From contig MKSW01000022.1 of assembly GCA_001897425.1 (NCBI GenBank), forward strand, positions 1-49,652: 49,652 nt of DNA, in the 5' to 3' direction. The position numbers were made by a program, and so were the translations under genes. The stretch is from Actinobacteria bacterium 69-20 (GTDB lineage Bacteria; Actinomycetota; Actinomycetes; Mycobacteriales; Nakamurellaceae). Below are positions 40,674 through 49,372 of this stretch, in pieces; the first letter of the stretch is position 1; each line of letters opens with the position of its first letter. Below the pieces are notes generated by a model. That model saw only the letters and a list, made by a program, of their open reading frames with translations. It had not been told where the DNA came from and searched no databases.

Positions 40674-43203
40674 TCAGAACGGCGGCTCATCGTCGCCTCC
40701 GGGTCCGAGCGCATCTGTGCGGGCATCCGTGCGTGCATCCGTGACGATGCGTCCCACCGCACCGTCGGGAGCCGACCCGAGGCTCGATCCCAGGCACCGC
40801 CCGGGGCGATTGCCGGGTGGCGAAGCCTGTGTCGTCCGCCGATCCGTGGCTCGCAGATCCGTGGATCGACGATCAGCAGCTCGACGATCAGCAGCAACGG
40901 GCGCCGAGGCCGAGTCCGTCCCAGCCGGGTCCGCCCCAGCCGGGAGGGTCAGCACGTGCGGCGACGCGGTCGGGTACCGACGACCGACCGGACTCGTCCA
41001 GACGAGCAGCCCGTCGGGGCCGGGATCGGCGCGCCATGCCGTGAAGGTCTTGGTGCGGTGATGGAAACGACACAAGGTATCGAGATTGCACGGGCAGGTC
41101 GCACCGTAGTCGGGGTCGTCGTACGGGACGCGATGATCGATGTCGCAACGGCGCGCCGCCATTCGACAACCCGGGAACTGGCATGTGCGGTCTCGCGCGG
41201 TGATGTAGTCGGAGACGGCGGCCGGCGGGCGATAGACGGCTCGACCGGCATCAAGCGGCGTGCCGCAGGCCCTGGCCCGGGCCGGATCCTGGCTGTGCAC
41301 GCCGACGAGGTCTGGGGTGCCAGAGCGTTCCTTGCCACCGGCAAGCTCGGTGGAGTCGCCACGTTTGTCGGTGTGCGCGGGTTCGGTGACGTCGGCAAGC
41401 CCGATGGGGTCAATGCGTTCGGTACCGCCGGGCGGATGCAGCCGTGCGGGCCTTATCGACCGCGACCCTGTTCCGGTGACCGGCGGACTCCCGGCGCGCG
41501 CCACCGTCCGGTCGTTCAGGACAAGCGCGCGGACGGTGTCGGCGGAGGCAGCGAGCGCCCGAGCGGTGTCGGCGGTGATCAAGCCGTACCCGGCGAGATC
41601 GCCTGGCACATCGTCGATCCCGGCGAGCGTGCTGGCGTGAACATACACATTCAGACAGACGGGTCGCCGCATCCCGGCCCCAGCGGCGCCGGTGCGGCCC
41701 GCGCGAGCCGCACGAGCGGCATGCAGGTCCACGATCGCGCCCGTCCGTCGGTGCGCCGTCGTACGAGTGTGCACGCGCGCGGCACCGGATGCCGTGTCAG
41801 TGCCCTCGCGAGCGCCAATGCCCGAACCGGCCCGAGCACCCATTCCCGCACCTACGCCGGGAGTCGCATCGGCGCCCTTGTCGACATCAGCATCCGAGCC
41901 CGCTGCTTCGCCCGCACCCGCGCCGACGGCCGATTCCGCGCCCTGCTCCGGATCGGCCCCCGTCCCCGCGCCGGAAGTCGCATCAGCTCCAGCCCCCGCC
42001 GCCTCGCCCTCGCCTGCACCAGCGACGTCGAGACATGCGCTGCCTGTGGTCGCGAGGCTGTCGAAGATGTCCACGAGCACATCTGCCCGAAGCTGAGGCA
42101 ACGTGCGCCCGTCGGCGAGCCCCGCGGACGTTAGCGCGACCGCCACCCCGTCCAGCAGCGCGAACCCCAGCTCGGCCTCGGGCGCACCGAGAAGCGCTGT
42201 GAATACTGCCATGTCGTCGTCGGACTTGGTCACGCCCACACCACGGCCGGCCTTCGCCCGGATGACGCGACGCGCAGCGGATTCGGGGTCAATGGCGATC
42301 GACTCCCGCTTCACCAGATCCCGCAGCACGGATGGGCTGGCGCCGTCCGCGTAGCGGAGGACCCGCTCCTCCACGGTGCGCCGCTGGGCGGCGGAGAGCG
42401 TGGCGGTGCCCTCCGCGATGATCAAGGCCCGGTAGCCGTCGAGATCCCCGGCCTGCTGCGCAGCGAGCGTGGCGGGCAGTTGGTCGACCATGGTCACTGC
42501 GGCTTCCGTCCGCAGCCGTGCGGTGATCGGGGCGATGCGCAGCGCGCAGCCCACTTCGGCCGCCGCCAGGCGAGATGCCTCAGTTTCCAACGCAACTCGC
42601 CAGTGCGGGTGCGACATCAAGGGGGGTGAGGTCGACCTCTCCATCGGCACCGACCGGCAGGTCGGCGGGGAGCTCATCCGGTACCCGCAGCGTCTGCTCA
42701 CGCCGGTTCCCGGGCGACATGCACGAGGCGACGAGTTCGTCGAGCGGCACGGCCACGCCGGGCCTGGCGAACGCCGCGTGCCACCGCTGCCCGAGCGCCT
42801 GGAGCCGCGCGATGAGGCGCGTGGCGGCGACCACTCCGTCCAGGAGCGTGCCGGCCCGGCCATCCCGAGCCAGCGCCTCCGGTGACTGCAGTTCCAGCGC
42901 CTCGAGGACGCGCGCCGCCGCCAGCACGTCCGCGCCGGGTGACGACGCGGAGCCGTACGAGTGCGTCGCGCCCGCAGCGATCTCCTCCTGGAGGCGATCC
43001 TCGGCGGCCGCGAGCACCCAGGCCGGCTCGAATCGGATTGCCTCATCGGCCTCGGCGGCATCGTCAGGGAAATCATCGACAGGGCCATCGACGGCAGGGA
43101 CATCATCGACAGGAACGCCATCGACAGAGGCATCGGCGAGGACAGCGTCATACTCGGGAGGCCCCGCATCCCATCCCGCATCCCACACCGCCGGCGACGA
43201 CAC
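40674..43203 (-). pseudogene. DUF222/13E12-type HNH endonuclease, frameshifted at a C6 tract
   Basis: The gene is read in two frames. From GTG 43203 (AAGGGGGT upstream; GTG 43242 also possible) the DUF222 N-terminus is in one frame and runs to a stop at 42580. The rest continues in the frame skipped by one base, from about 42626 to TGA 40674. The switch falls at CCCCCC on the minus strand (42621-42626). The downstream part has DUF222 helices, a Gly/Ala linker (about 41800-42050) and an intact HNH: F-P-G-C, D-I-D-H-R-V-P-Y, C-N-L-D-T-L-C-R-F-H-H-R-T-K. It is a pseudogene, a sequencing error or a slippery gene. Confidence 0.75.
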
Positions 43204-43695
43204 TGCGGCACCCCCTTCCGACTGGGATCCTCCGACACCCACACCAGGCTCAACACATCAATCGAACACGCGTACTAGTACCAATCAACCATGCTGAACG
43301 GCCCGAGTCAACACCCGGAAGAGTGAATTTCCGCCGCTGAAAATACCCGATCCGAACGTGCGTACGTATCGGATCCATCGCCCGTTCGCGCCGCCTCGGC
43401 CGCCCCGCCGCCGCCATCCGCAAACCGCCCATGACGCTTCCCGCGTCTCGCATCCGCTCGCCGACCACCCATTCCGCACGCCCGCGGCAATCCACACGGC
43501 AACCCCCGCAGCGACGCCCGCGCTCACCTCCCGGCAACGACCGCGGCAACGTCCGCTCCCGGCCGCCCGGTCTGCCGGCGATGCGCCCGTCGCCTAACCT
43601 GAGAGCCACGGCCGGCACGGCTGACGCCCGACCAAGCGAACGCCGACCGGGTGAACGCCCGACCCCGCGAACGCTCGAATCGCGAAGGAGCCCCC
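43204..43695. other. Divergent intergenic region before the first CWB2 gene
   Basis: This 490-bp stretch between the HNH gene and the CWB2 gene holds an inverted repeat GATCCGA-N13-TCGGATC (43349-43375) and a TAACCT -10-like hexamer (43595-43600) with no clear -35. The right half is C-rich, with repeated CGAACGC/CCGACC words. No open frame with plausible coding character is seen. Confidence 0.5.
43349..43375. promoter_or_regulatory. Inverted repeat between HNH and CWB2 genes
   Basis: GATCCGA (43349-43355) and TCGGATC (43369-43375) are perfect 7-bp arms separated by 13 bp. It may be an operator or a small hairpin. The centre itself is not symmetric. Confidence 0.4.
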
Positions 43696-46536
43696 ATGCG
43701 CCCGAGTTTGCGTCCACGTCTGCGCCCGCGCCCTCGGCCCACCGCCCGCACCAAGGCCACCGCCCGCAGCAAGGCCACCGCCTCTACCAGAGCCACCGCC
43801 CGCACCGACGCCACCGCCCGCAGCAGCGCAACTAGCCGCCCCGTCACCAAAGCCGCCACCAGAGCCGCCAGCCCAACTAGCCGCCGCGTCACCAAAGCCG
43901 CCCTCGCGATCGCGACGACCGCCGCCCTCGTCGTCACCACGGCCATCGTCACCACCGCCGTCGGAATCGCAACGGCTCCCGCAGCGAACGCCTTCCAGGA
44001 ACCGGCCGCCCCGGGCTTCCAGGGCGCCGGCCCGGACCTCACCGACATCGTCCGCGCGCAGCCGACGACCGACGCCCCCGCATCGGCCACCTACACCACC
44101 ACCCCGGCGGGCACCGGCCCCGTCCCCGTCCTCGCCTACGGCACCGCAGGCCAACCCCCCACCACCCAAACCGCAAAGAGCATCCAGATCCAGCTCCCCA
44201 TCAAAACCGAGGCCACCGACACCAAGCCCGGCAAGCAGTTCGCCACCTGGCAGCCCGGCGACGAGCTCACCGTCACCCTCCCGCAGGGCATCACCTTCGC
44301 CCAGGCCCCCCATCTCGCCACGAGTGCCCTCACCGATCTCGCCGATCTCGCCACCCAGGCCACCCCGACCAACACCGTCGCCGCAAACCTGGTGGCCGAC
44401 AACGGAAACGCCGTCACCCTGAATCCGCCGGCCACGAGTATGACGCTGTCCTCGGACAAGTCCGTCGCAGTCATCCGGTTCACCAATGCGCAATGGAACA
44501 CCACCGGTACGACAGGCGACCTGAACGCCGCGCCCTGGCTGAACCTCAAGTCCGCGCAATTCACCACCACAGAGACCCCGCCCGCAACGCCCGCAACGCC
44601 CGCAACGCCCGCAACGACCGCCCCGACCGCAACCCCCACCAAACCCGGCTACCTACTCACCCTCTCCGGCATCAAACTCAACGTGAGCACAGACGCCCAG
44701 CCGAACCAAGGAGGCGCCGTCACCGCGATCGTCGCCGGCAACGCCACGAACGGCCTGTACGGAAAGCCCGGCTACTCCACCTACCCCGCGGTCGCCCCCG
44801 CGGCCTGCACCGTCGGAACCGTCGGCGGCACAAGGAATGTCAGCTACGTCGGCGGCGCCACCACGATCGCGTTCCTGCCACCCCTCAGAATGAGCACACA
44901 GCAAACAACCCTGAACGCCACCGACGAGCTGCAACAGCTCCCGCCCACCGCAGCAGCCGAAACCACAAATACAGGCTGGGTCCAAGGCGGCAAGTACCAG
45001 ATCACCGCCGACGTCCTCGACAAAGGCACGACCATAGGCACGGCACTCTTCGACTTCCCCACCCACAGCCCCGCCATCCCCTATCTCGACGCGACCCTCG
45101 GCACCACAAAAGGGCTCACCACCACACCCCTCGCCCCGGTCGCGAACCAATACGGCACCGCCCGCACCACCGCGCTCACCTTCACCGTCACGAAGACCAA
45201 CCCCGCAGCAACAGAAACAGCGATAGCCACCGGGCTAAGGATCGCCGGCTACGTCCCGACCGGCCAAAGCGCAGTAGCTAAGCTCCCGGAGAGTGCAACC
45301 GTCAGGATCTCCGTGACCCCGGATGCGACAACAACCCCGACAACAGCCGTGAATGACGCCTCGACGGAAGGCTGCCTCACCCGCCCCGGCGCCTCGCAGT
45401 TCTCCGCAACCCCGCCGCCGGCCGCCCCCGTCCCCGCAAGCACCACCATCGCGGTCGCCCAGACCGTGAACCGGGTGGGCGGCCTGAACCGGTACGACAC
45501 GGCCGCCCGCCTCGCCCTGCGCCTCGCGGCCGCCAACCCCAACACCACCATCACCGCGATAGTGATCGCGAACGGCGAGAACGCGAAGGGCGGGTTCGAC
45601 GCCCTGAGCGCGAACTACCTGGCGGGACGGGTGGGCGGAACAGCAGGCGCGCCCATCCTGCTCACGGAAGCGAACTCGCTGCCGCGGGAGACCGCCCAGG
45701 CCCTGCGCGCGATCCTGGCGGGCGCCTCGGGGGGTTCGGGCCCGGTCACGCTCTATGTCATGGGGAAGGCCGATTCCGTCTCGGACTCGGTCGTTTCGAG
45801 TATGACGGCGATCGCGCGTTCGGCCCTGGGCGGTGCCGGCGCGGGTGCCGTGTCCGTGGTGCGGGTTTCGGGGAGCGATCGGTATGCCACGAGTGTGCAG
45901 GCCGCGAAGGCGGGCACGGTGTCGAGCGTGAGCTTCGCCGCCGGCTCACCCGCCTATAAGACAGCCATCCTGGCCTCGGGGGTGGTGAACGCGGACGCGC
46001 TGGCCGCGGGGCCGCTGAGTTTCGGCATGGGCCTGCCGGTACTGCTGACGGGGGAGAAGGCCCTGCCGGACACCGTGCTCGGCTTCGTGAAGACCCAGAA
46101 GATCCAGCAGGTGTTCGTGCTGGGCGGCGTGGACCGGATCTCGGTGAACGTCCTGGCGCAACTGCGGGCCGCGGGCGTGGCGGTGGTGAAGCGGATCTCG
46201 GGGGCGAACAGGTACGCGACCTCGGCGGACCTGTACGCGTTTGCGAGACGGCCGGGGTCCACGAGCGCGGCGAACGGGGGAGGGCTGGGCTGGGGGAGCG
46301 GCACGCTCGCCTATGTGGCGAACGGGGTGACGGGCTTCCCGGACGCGCTCGCGGTCGGGCCGCTGGCGGGAAGTGCGGCAGCCCCGCTGCTGACGAACGG
46401 TCCGGCGGTGCTGGACCCGAACCTGAAGACGTTCTTGGCTACTCTGCGTGGCGCGGTGACGGCCGTGGTGGGGCTCGGACAGCCGTCTACGCTCGCTCTG
46501 GGCGTGATAGCGGCGGCGAATTCGGCGGTCGGGTAA
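43696..46536 (+). CDS. CWB2-repeat surface protein 1
   Basis: The 946-residue secreted wall-bound protein starts at ATG 43696 with AAGGAG six bases upstream. It has an unusual long basic N-terminus: five tandem six-residue units (T-A-R-T-K-A, T-A-R-S-K-A and so on, residues about 16-45), then a hydrophobic signal segment cleaved near residue 100 (A-P-A-A-N-A). An N-domain shared with the next gene (D-I-V-R-A, A-T-W-Q-P-G-D-E-L-T-V-T-L-P) leads to three CWB2 repeats (N-R-Y-D-T-A, S-D-R-Y-A-T-S, A-N-R-Y-A-T-S) from about residue 600. It could be a surface-layer component. The codon use is extremely C-ending. Confidence 0.92.
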   Translation: MRPSLRPRLRPRPRPTARTKATARSKATASTRATARTDATARSSATSRPVTKAATRAASPTSRRVTKAALAIATTAALVVTTAIVTTAVGIATAPAANAFQEPAAPGFQGAGPDLTDIVRAQPTTDAPASATYTTTPAGTGPVPVLAYGTAGQPPTTQTAKSIQIQLPIKTEATDTKPGKQFATWQPGDELTVTLPQGITFAQAPHLATSALTDLADLATQATPTNTVAANLVADNGNAVTLNPPATSMTLSSDKSVAVIRFTNAQWNTTGTTGDLNAAPWLNLKSAQFTTTETPPATPATPATPATTAPTATPTKPGYLLTLSGIKLNVSTDAQPNQGGAVTAIVAGNATNGLYGKPGYSTYPAVAPAACTVGTVGGTRNVSYVGGATTIAFLPPLRMSTQQTTLNATDELQQLPPTAAAETTNTGWVQGGKYQITADVLDKGTTIGTALFDFPTHSPAIPYLDATLGTTKGLTTTPLAPVANQYGTARTTALTFTVTKTNPAATETAIATGLRIAGYVPTGQSAVAKLPESATVRISVTPDATTTPTTAVNDASTEGCLTRPGASQFSATPPPAAPVPASTTIAVAQTVNRVGGLNRYDTAARLALRLAAANPNTTITAIVIANGENAKGGFDALSANYLAGRVGGTAGAPILLTEANSLPRETAQALRAILAGASGGSGPVTLYVMGKADSVSDSVVSSMTAIARSALGGAGAGAVSVVRVSGSDRYATSVQAAKAGTVSSVSFAAGSPAYKTAILASGVVNADALAAGPLSFGMGLPVLLTGEKALPDTVLGFVKTQKIQQVFVLGGVDRISVNVLAQLRAAGVAVVKRISGANRYATSADLYAFARRPGSTSAANGGGLGWGSGTLAYVANGVTGFPDALAVGPLAGSAAAPLLTNGPAVLDPNLKTFLATLRGAVTAVVGLGQPSTLALGVIAAANSAVG
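43741..43830 (+). repeat. Five 18-bp tandem units coding a TARxxA repeat
   Basis: Five head-to-tail 18-bp units of the form ACCGCCCGCACCAAGGCC encode Thr-Ala-Arg-x-x-Ala repeats in the extended signal region of the CWB2 protein. Copies differ at a few positions. Confidence 0.85.
44581..44616 (+). repeat. Four perfect 9-bp CCCGCAACG tandem units
   Basis: Four identical units encode a Thr-Pro-Ala repeat in a loop of the CWB2 N-domain. The unit is a multiple of three, so copy-number change would keep the frame. Confidence 0.9.
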
Positions 46537-46799
46537 GCGGTTTCCGGGGCCAGGATGACGGCCTGGGTTTACGGGCTTTTTACCTGCATTTGTGGCGGTT
46601 TTGCTCGCGGCGGGGGGCGTGGGCAGAATTGGGGTTGATTCACTCGTTCGGTGCATCACATCGGAGCGTAGACGAGTTGATCTTCGCGAATTGTGGTCGA
46701 GATAGCCCGACTCGCTACGCTGAATGCGTGAGATGACAGGGTGTCCGTGACACGCTCGTGATGTGGCCCACGGCGCGCCCGGAAAAGACCCTGCGACGC

Positions 46800-46830
46800 T
46801 TGCGTTTCGGGGCGCCACGTGCGATATAGT
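46800..46830 (+). promoter_or_regulatory. Promoter of the second CWB2 gene
   Basis: The -35 TTGCGT (46800-46805) and -10 TATAGT (46825-46830) have a 19-bp spacer. The -10 box is one of the best matches in the window. Between the previous stop (46536) and this promoter the sequence holds only a small GTGTC/GACAC hairpin (46741-46753). Confidence 0.6.
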
Positions 46831-46860
46831 CACACCGGATCGTTCCGATAACGGTCCGTA

Positions 46861-46960
46861 GCGCGTCGCCTTCGGTAAGGCGATCGAAGCTTGCTGAGCG
46901 TTCCTCATGCTCAGCGCGTGCGGGGGCGCGACCTCGCGCACATGCCCTACCAGTAGGAGG
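46861..46960 (+). promoter_or_regulatory. Structured 5' leader with strong Shine-Dalgarno site
   Basis: Downstream of the promoter, hairpins form at 46866-46883 (TCGCCTT/AAGGCGA), 46893-46915 (GCTGAGC/GCTCAGC) and 46918-46941 (GTGCG/CGCAC, or inner CGCGA/TCGCG). CCTAC-CA-GTAGG (46946-46957) overlaps the first bases of AGGAGG (46955-46960), which precedes GTG 46966. The leader may stabilise the mRNA or control translation. Confidence 0.6.
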
Positions 46961-46965
46961 TAGTA

Positions 46966-49287
46966 GTGAATCGAGGAAAAACCGCGCTGAAGCGGGGCGT
47001 CGCAGTAGCTTCGGTTGCAGCGATGGCCATCGCAGGCGCAGTACTTGCCGCCCCCGCGGCGAGTGCGTGGGACGCTACGCACGGTGCAGCTCTCGGTGAC
47101 ATTGTTCGTGCTACGCCTGCCGTTGATGACGCCGCTGGCTACGCGACGGATGGCACGGGTGCCGTGCCAACTCTCGCGGCTGGTGCCAGCAACCAAGCCG
47201 CCAGTGGCGTGCAACTTCAGCTGCCAATCGCAACCAGCGGCACTACTCAGTACGCGACTTGGCGCGCAGGCGAGCAGTTGACCGTGACACTCCCCAGCGG
47301 CGTGACATTTGCGGTGGCCCCAACCGTAACGGTTTCGCCGCTTTCTGATCTTTCGGAACTTGCGAAGAAGGCTGGGCACGCGGGTGCAGGCGCGACAGCT
47401 GCCACTCAGCTTTACAGCAATCAGAATCTGAATAGCACCAACCAGGTCGCGAAGTTGGTCGCTCCGACCTTCACCTCCGCATTGAGTTCGGGCAGCGGAA
47501 CCTTGACTTTGACGATCAAAGCAAACCCGTGGGGCAACACCGACGTTCACGCTGGTGATCAGACATTTGCGACGGCCCCCGCGTTCTTTACAGATTCCGC
47601 GCTTACCACCGCGGCGCCTGGTACAGCTCAGCCCGGGTACGTAGTTTCACTTGATGGCGTCAAGCTGAATGTCGCCTCTAATTACAGCGGGCCTGCTATC
47701 ACCGCATCCGTTGGTGGTGCCAGCTGGAATGGCAGCACTATCGCGACCGATCCGAGTGTCGGCGGTGTGACGACGGTTGGGTTCGTTCCCAACAGCGCCA
47801 CAATTTCAGTTGCGAGCGGATCGTTGGTCAGCGGAGGTGGCGCCCAAGCCATTCCGGACATCACCGTCAAGGAATTGACGCCTGCGGCTTTCGGCAGTGC
47901 GGTCTCAGTTGTGGTCAACGCTCCTGCCGGTGTAGCACTTGACCCCGCTGCACCTGCGCCGACGGTGAAGGTCCTGCGGGACGGCACGATCGCCACGACT
48001 GCCGTTGCAACGGCGACGAAGGTGACGGTTACTTTCACTGGCGATAACACCAAGGACGACAGCTTCGTGATCCAGGGACTCCGTACAACGGCGGTCACTG
48101 CGACTTCGGATGTCAATTTCACTGTCACGTTGCCGACGCCATACACGGCGATCAACAAGAATGCCGCGGGCGCTACTTCCACATTCTCCTTCACACCGAA
48201 TGTGACTTCGGTTCCGTCGAATGCCGTGTCGGTGACCGGCGCGATCCTTGGGCATCGTGTCGCCGGGGTCGATCGGTACGAGACCTCGCGCCTGCTTGTC
48301 AATGATTTCGGTGGGTTCTCGAGCCTCGTCGTCGCTAACGGCGAGCAGTACAAGCTCGGTGTGGACGCGCTCGCGGCCAATTACCTAGCAGGTAAGGTCG
48401 GCGGTCCGATCTTGCTCGTCTCGGCCAATGCAGTCTCGGCCCAGGCGCTCAAGACTATCGCCGACGGATTTGGCGGAACGCTTGGCAAGATCTACGTCAT
48501 GGGTGGTACTGATTCAGTCTCGGCAGCAGTGGCAACGCAGCTCGCGGGTGCGACGAATGCCGCCTCTGGTCAGAACACCATTATCCGAGTTGCGGGTGCC
48601 GACCGGTATGGCACAGCTGCAGATGCCGCTACGTGGGACCTCGCCTGGACGCCGGCGTCCTTCAGCTTCACGTACCTGAAGCCGACCCTTCGGACCGCGT
48701 TCCTGGCATCCGGCCAGAACAACGCCGATGCGATCGCCGCAGGTGCCGTGAGCTACATGGCGGGTATTCCGATGCTGCTGACGACCTCCGGGAGCACCTT
48801 GCCGGCGGCGACCGTCAACGCTCTGAAGGCGTTGCACATTCAGCAGGTGATCATTCTCGGTGGACCGGATCGTGTGTCCACGGCCGTTGAGAAGGGTCTG
48901 GCTAGCCAGGGCATCTTGAACGTGAAGCGAATTGCCGGTTCCGACCGGTACGCAACGGCAGCGGACTTGTACGACTTCGTCTACACGCCGAAGCCGACGA
49001 GCACGGTGACCGCGGGCGGTCTCGGAGTCGCTGGTGGCAACACGGTGTACTTGGCAAACGGTCTGACTGGTTGGCCGGATGCGTTGTCCGCCGGGCCGAT
49101 TGCTGGTGACAACAACGACGCTCTGTTGACCGTTGCGCCGAACATGCTGCCGGACTCCACGTCGGCATTCCTGACCGGATCGCACGCCACAACGTTCCAG
49201 AGCAACGGCGCTAACACCACGGCGCTGGGTCAGCCTGCGACGATTGCGCAGTCGGTGTTGAACGACGCGGTGACTGCGTTGGGCTGA
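46966..49287 (+). CDS. CWB2-repeat surface protein 2 (candidate major surface-layer protein)
   Basis: The 773-residue protein has a standard signal peptide (A-M-A-I-A-G-A-V-L-A-A-P-A-A-S-A, cleavage near 34). An N-domain parallels the upstream paralog (L-G-D-I-V-R-A-T-P, A-T-W-R-A-G-E-Q-L-T-V-T-L-P-S-G-V-T-F). Three CWB2 repeats follow (V-D-R-Y-E-T-S, A-D-R-Y-G-T-A, S-D-R-Y-A-T-A), from about residue 425 to the end. Codon use is clearly less GC-biased, with many GCT, GTT, ACT and GGT codons. With the strong promoter, leader and terminator this suggests very high expression. It lacks the basic repeat head of the paralog. Confidence 0.94.
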   Translation: MNRGKTALKRGVAVASVAAMAIAGAVLAAPAASAWDATHGAALGDIVRATPAVDDAAGYATDGTGAVPTLAAGASNQAASGVQLQLPIATSGTTQYATWRAGEQLTVTLPSGVTFAVAPTVTVSPLSDLSELAKKAGHAGAGATAATQLYSNQNLNSTNQVAKLVAPTFTSALSSGSGTLTLTIKANPWGNTDVHAGDQTFATAPAFFTDSALTTAAPGTAQPGYVVSLDGVKLNVASNYSGPAITASVGGASWNGSTIATDPSVGGVTTVGFVPNSATISVASGSLVSGGGAQAIPDITVKELTPAAFGSAVSVVVNAPAGVALDPAAPAPTVKVLRDGTIATTAVATATKVTVTFTGDNTKDDSFVIQGLRTTAVTATSDVNFTVTLPTPYTAINKNAAGATSTFSFTPNVTSVPSNAVSVTGAILGHRVAGVDRYETSRLLVNDFGGFSSLVVANGEQYKLGVDALAANYLAGKVGGPILLVSANAVSAQALKTIADGFGGTLGKIYVMGGTDSVSAAVATQLAGATNAASGQNTIIRVAGADRYGTAADAATWDLAWTPASFSFTYLKPTLRTAFLASGQNNADAIAAGAVSYMAGIPMLLTTSGSTLPAATVNALKALHIQQVIILGGPDRVSTAVEKGLASQGILNVKRIAGSDRYATAADLYDFVYTPKPTSTVTAGGLGVAGGNTVYLANGLTGWPDALSAGPIAGDNNDALLTVAPNMLPDSTSAFLTGSHATTFQSNGANTTALGQPATIAQSVLNDAVTALG

Positions 49288-49334
49288 TGTCCAGCCAGTG
49301 AGGAGGAGTTGATCCTCTTCATTGCGAAGTAGGT

Positions 49335-49372
49335 GCGGAGCCGGGGAGTGGTGAGCCACTCCCCGGCTCCGC
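49335..49372 (+). terminator. Terminator of the second CWB2 gene
   Basis: GCGGAGCCGGGGAGTGG (49335-49351) pairs perfectly over 17 bp with 49356-49372 around a TGAG loop. No uridine tract follows (GCATTTCC), as is common in high-GC actinobacteria. Confidence 0.88.

Noticed and set aside
42580-43242. Independent 220-aa gene
   Set aside because: It is the N-terminal DUF222 portion of the HNH gene, separated from the rest only by the one-base shift at the C6 tract.
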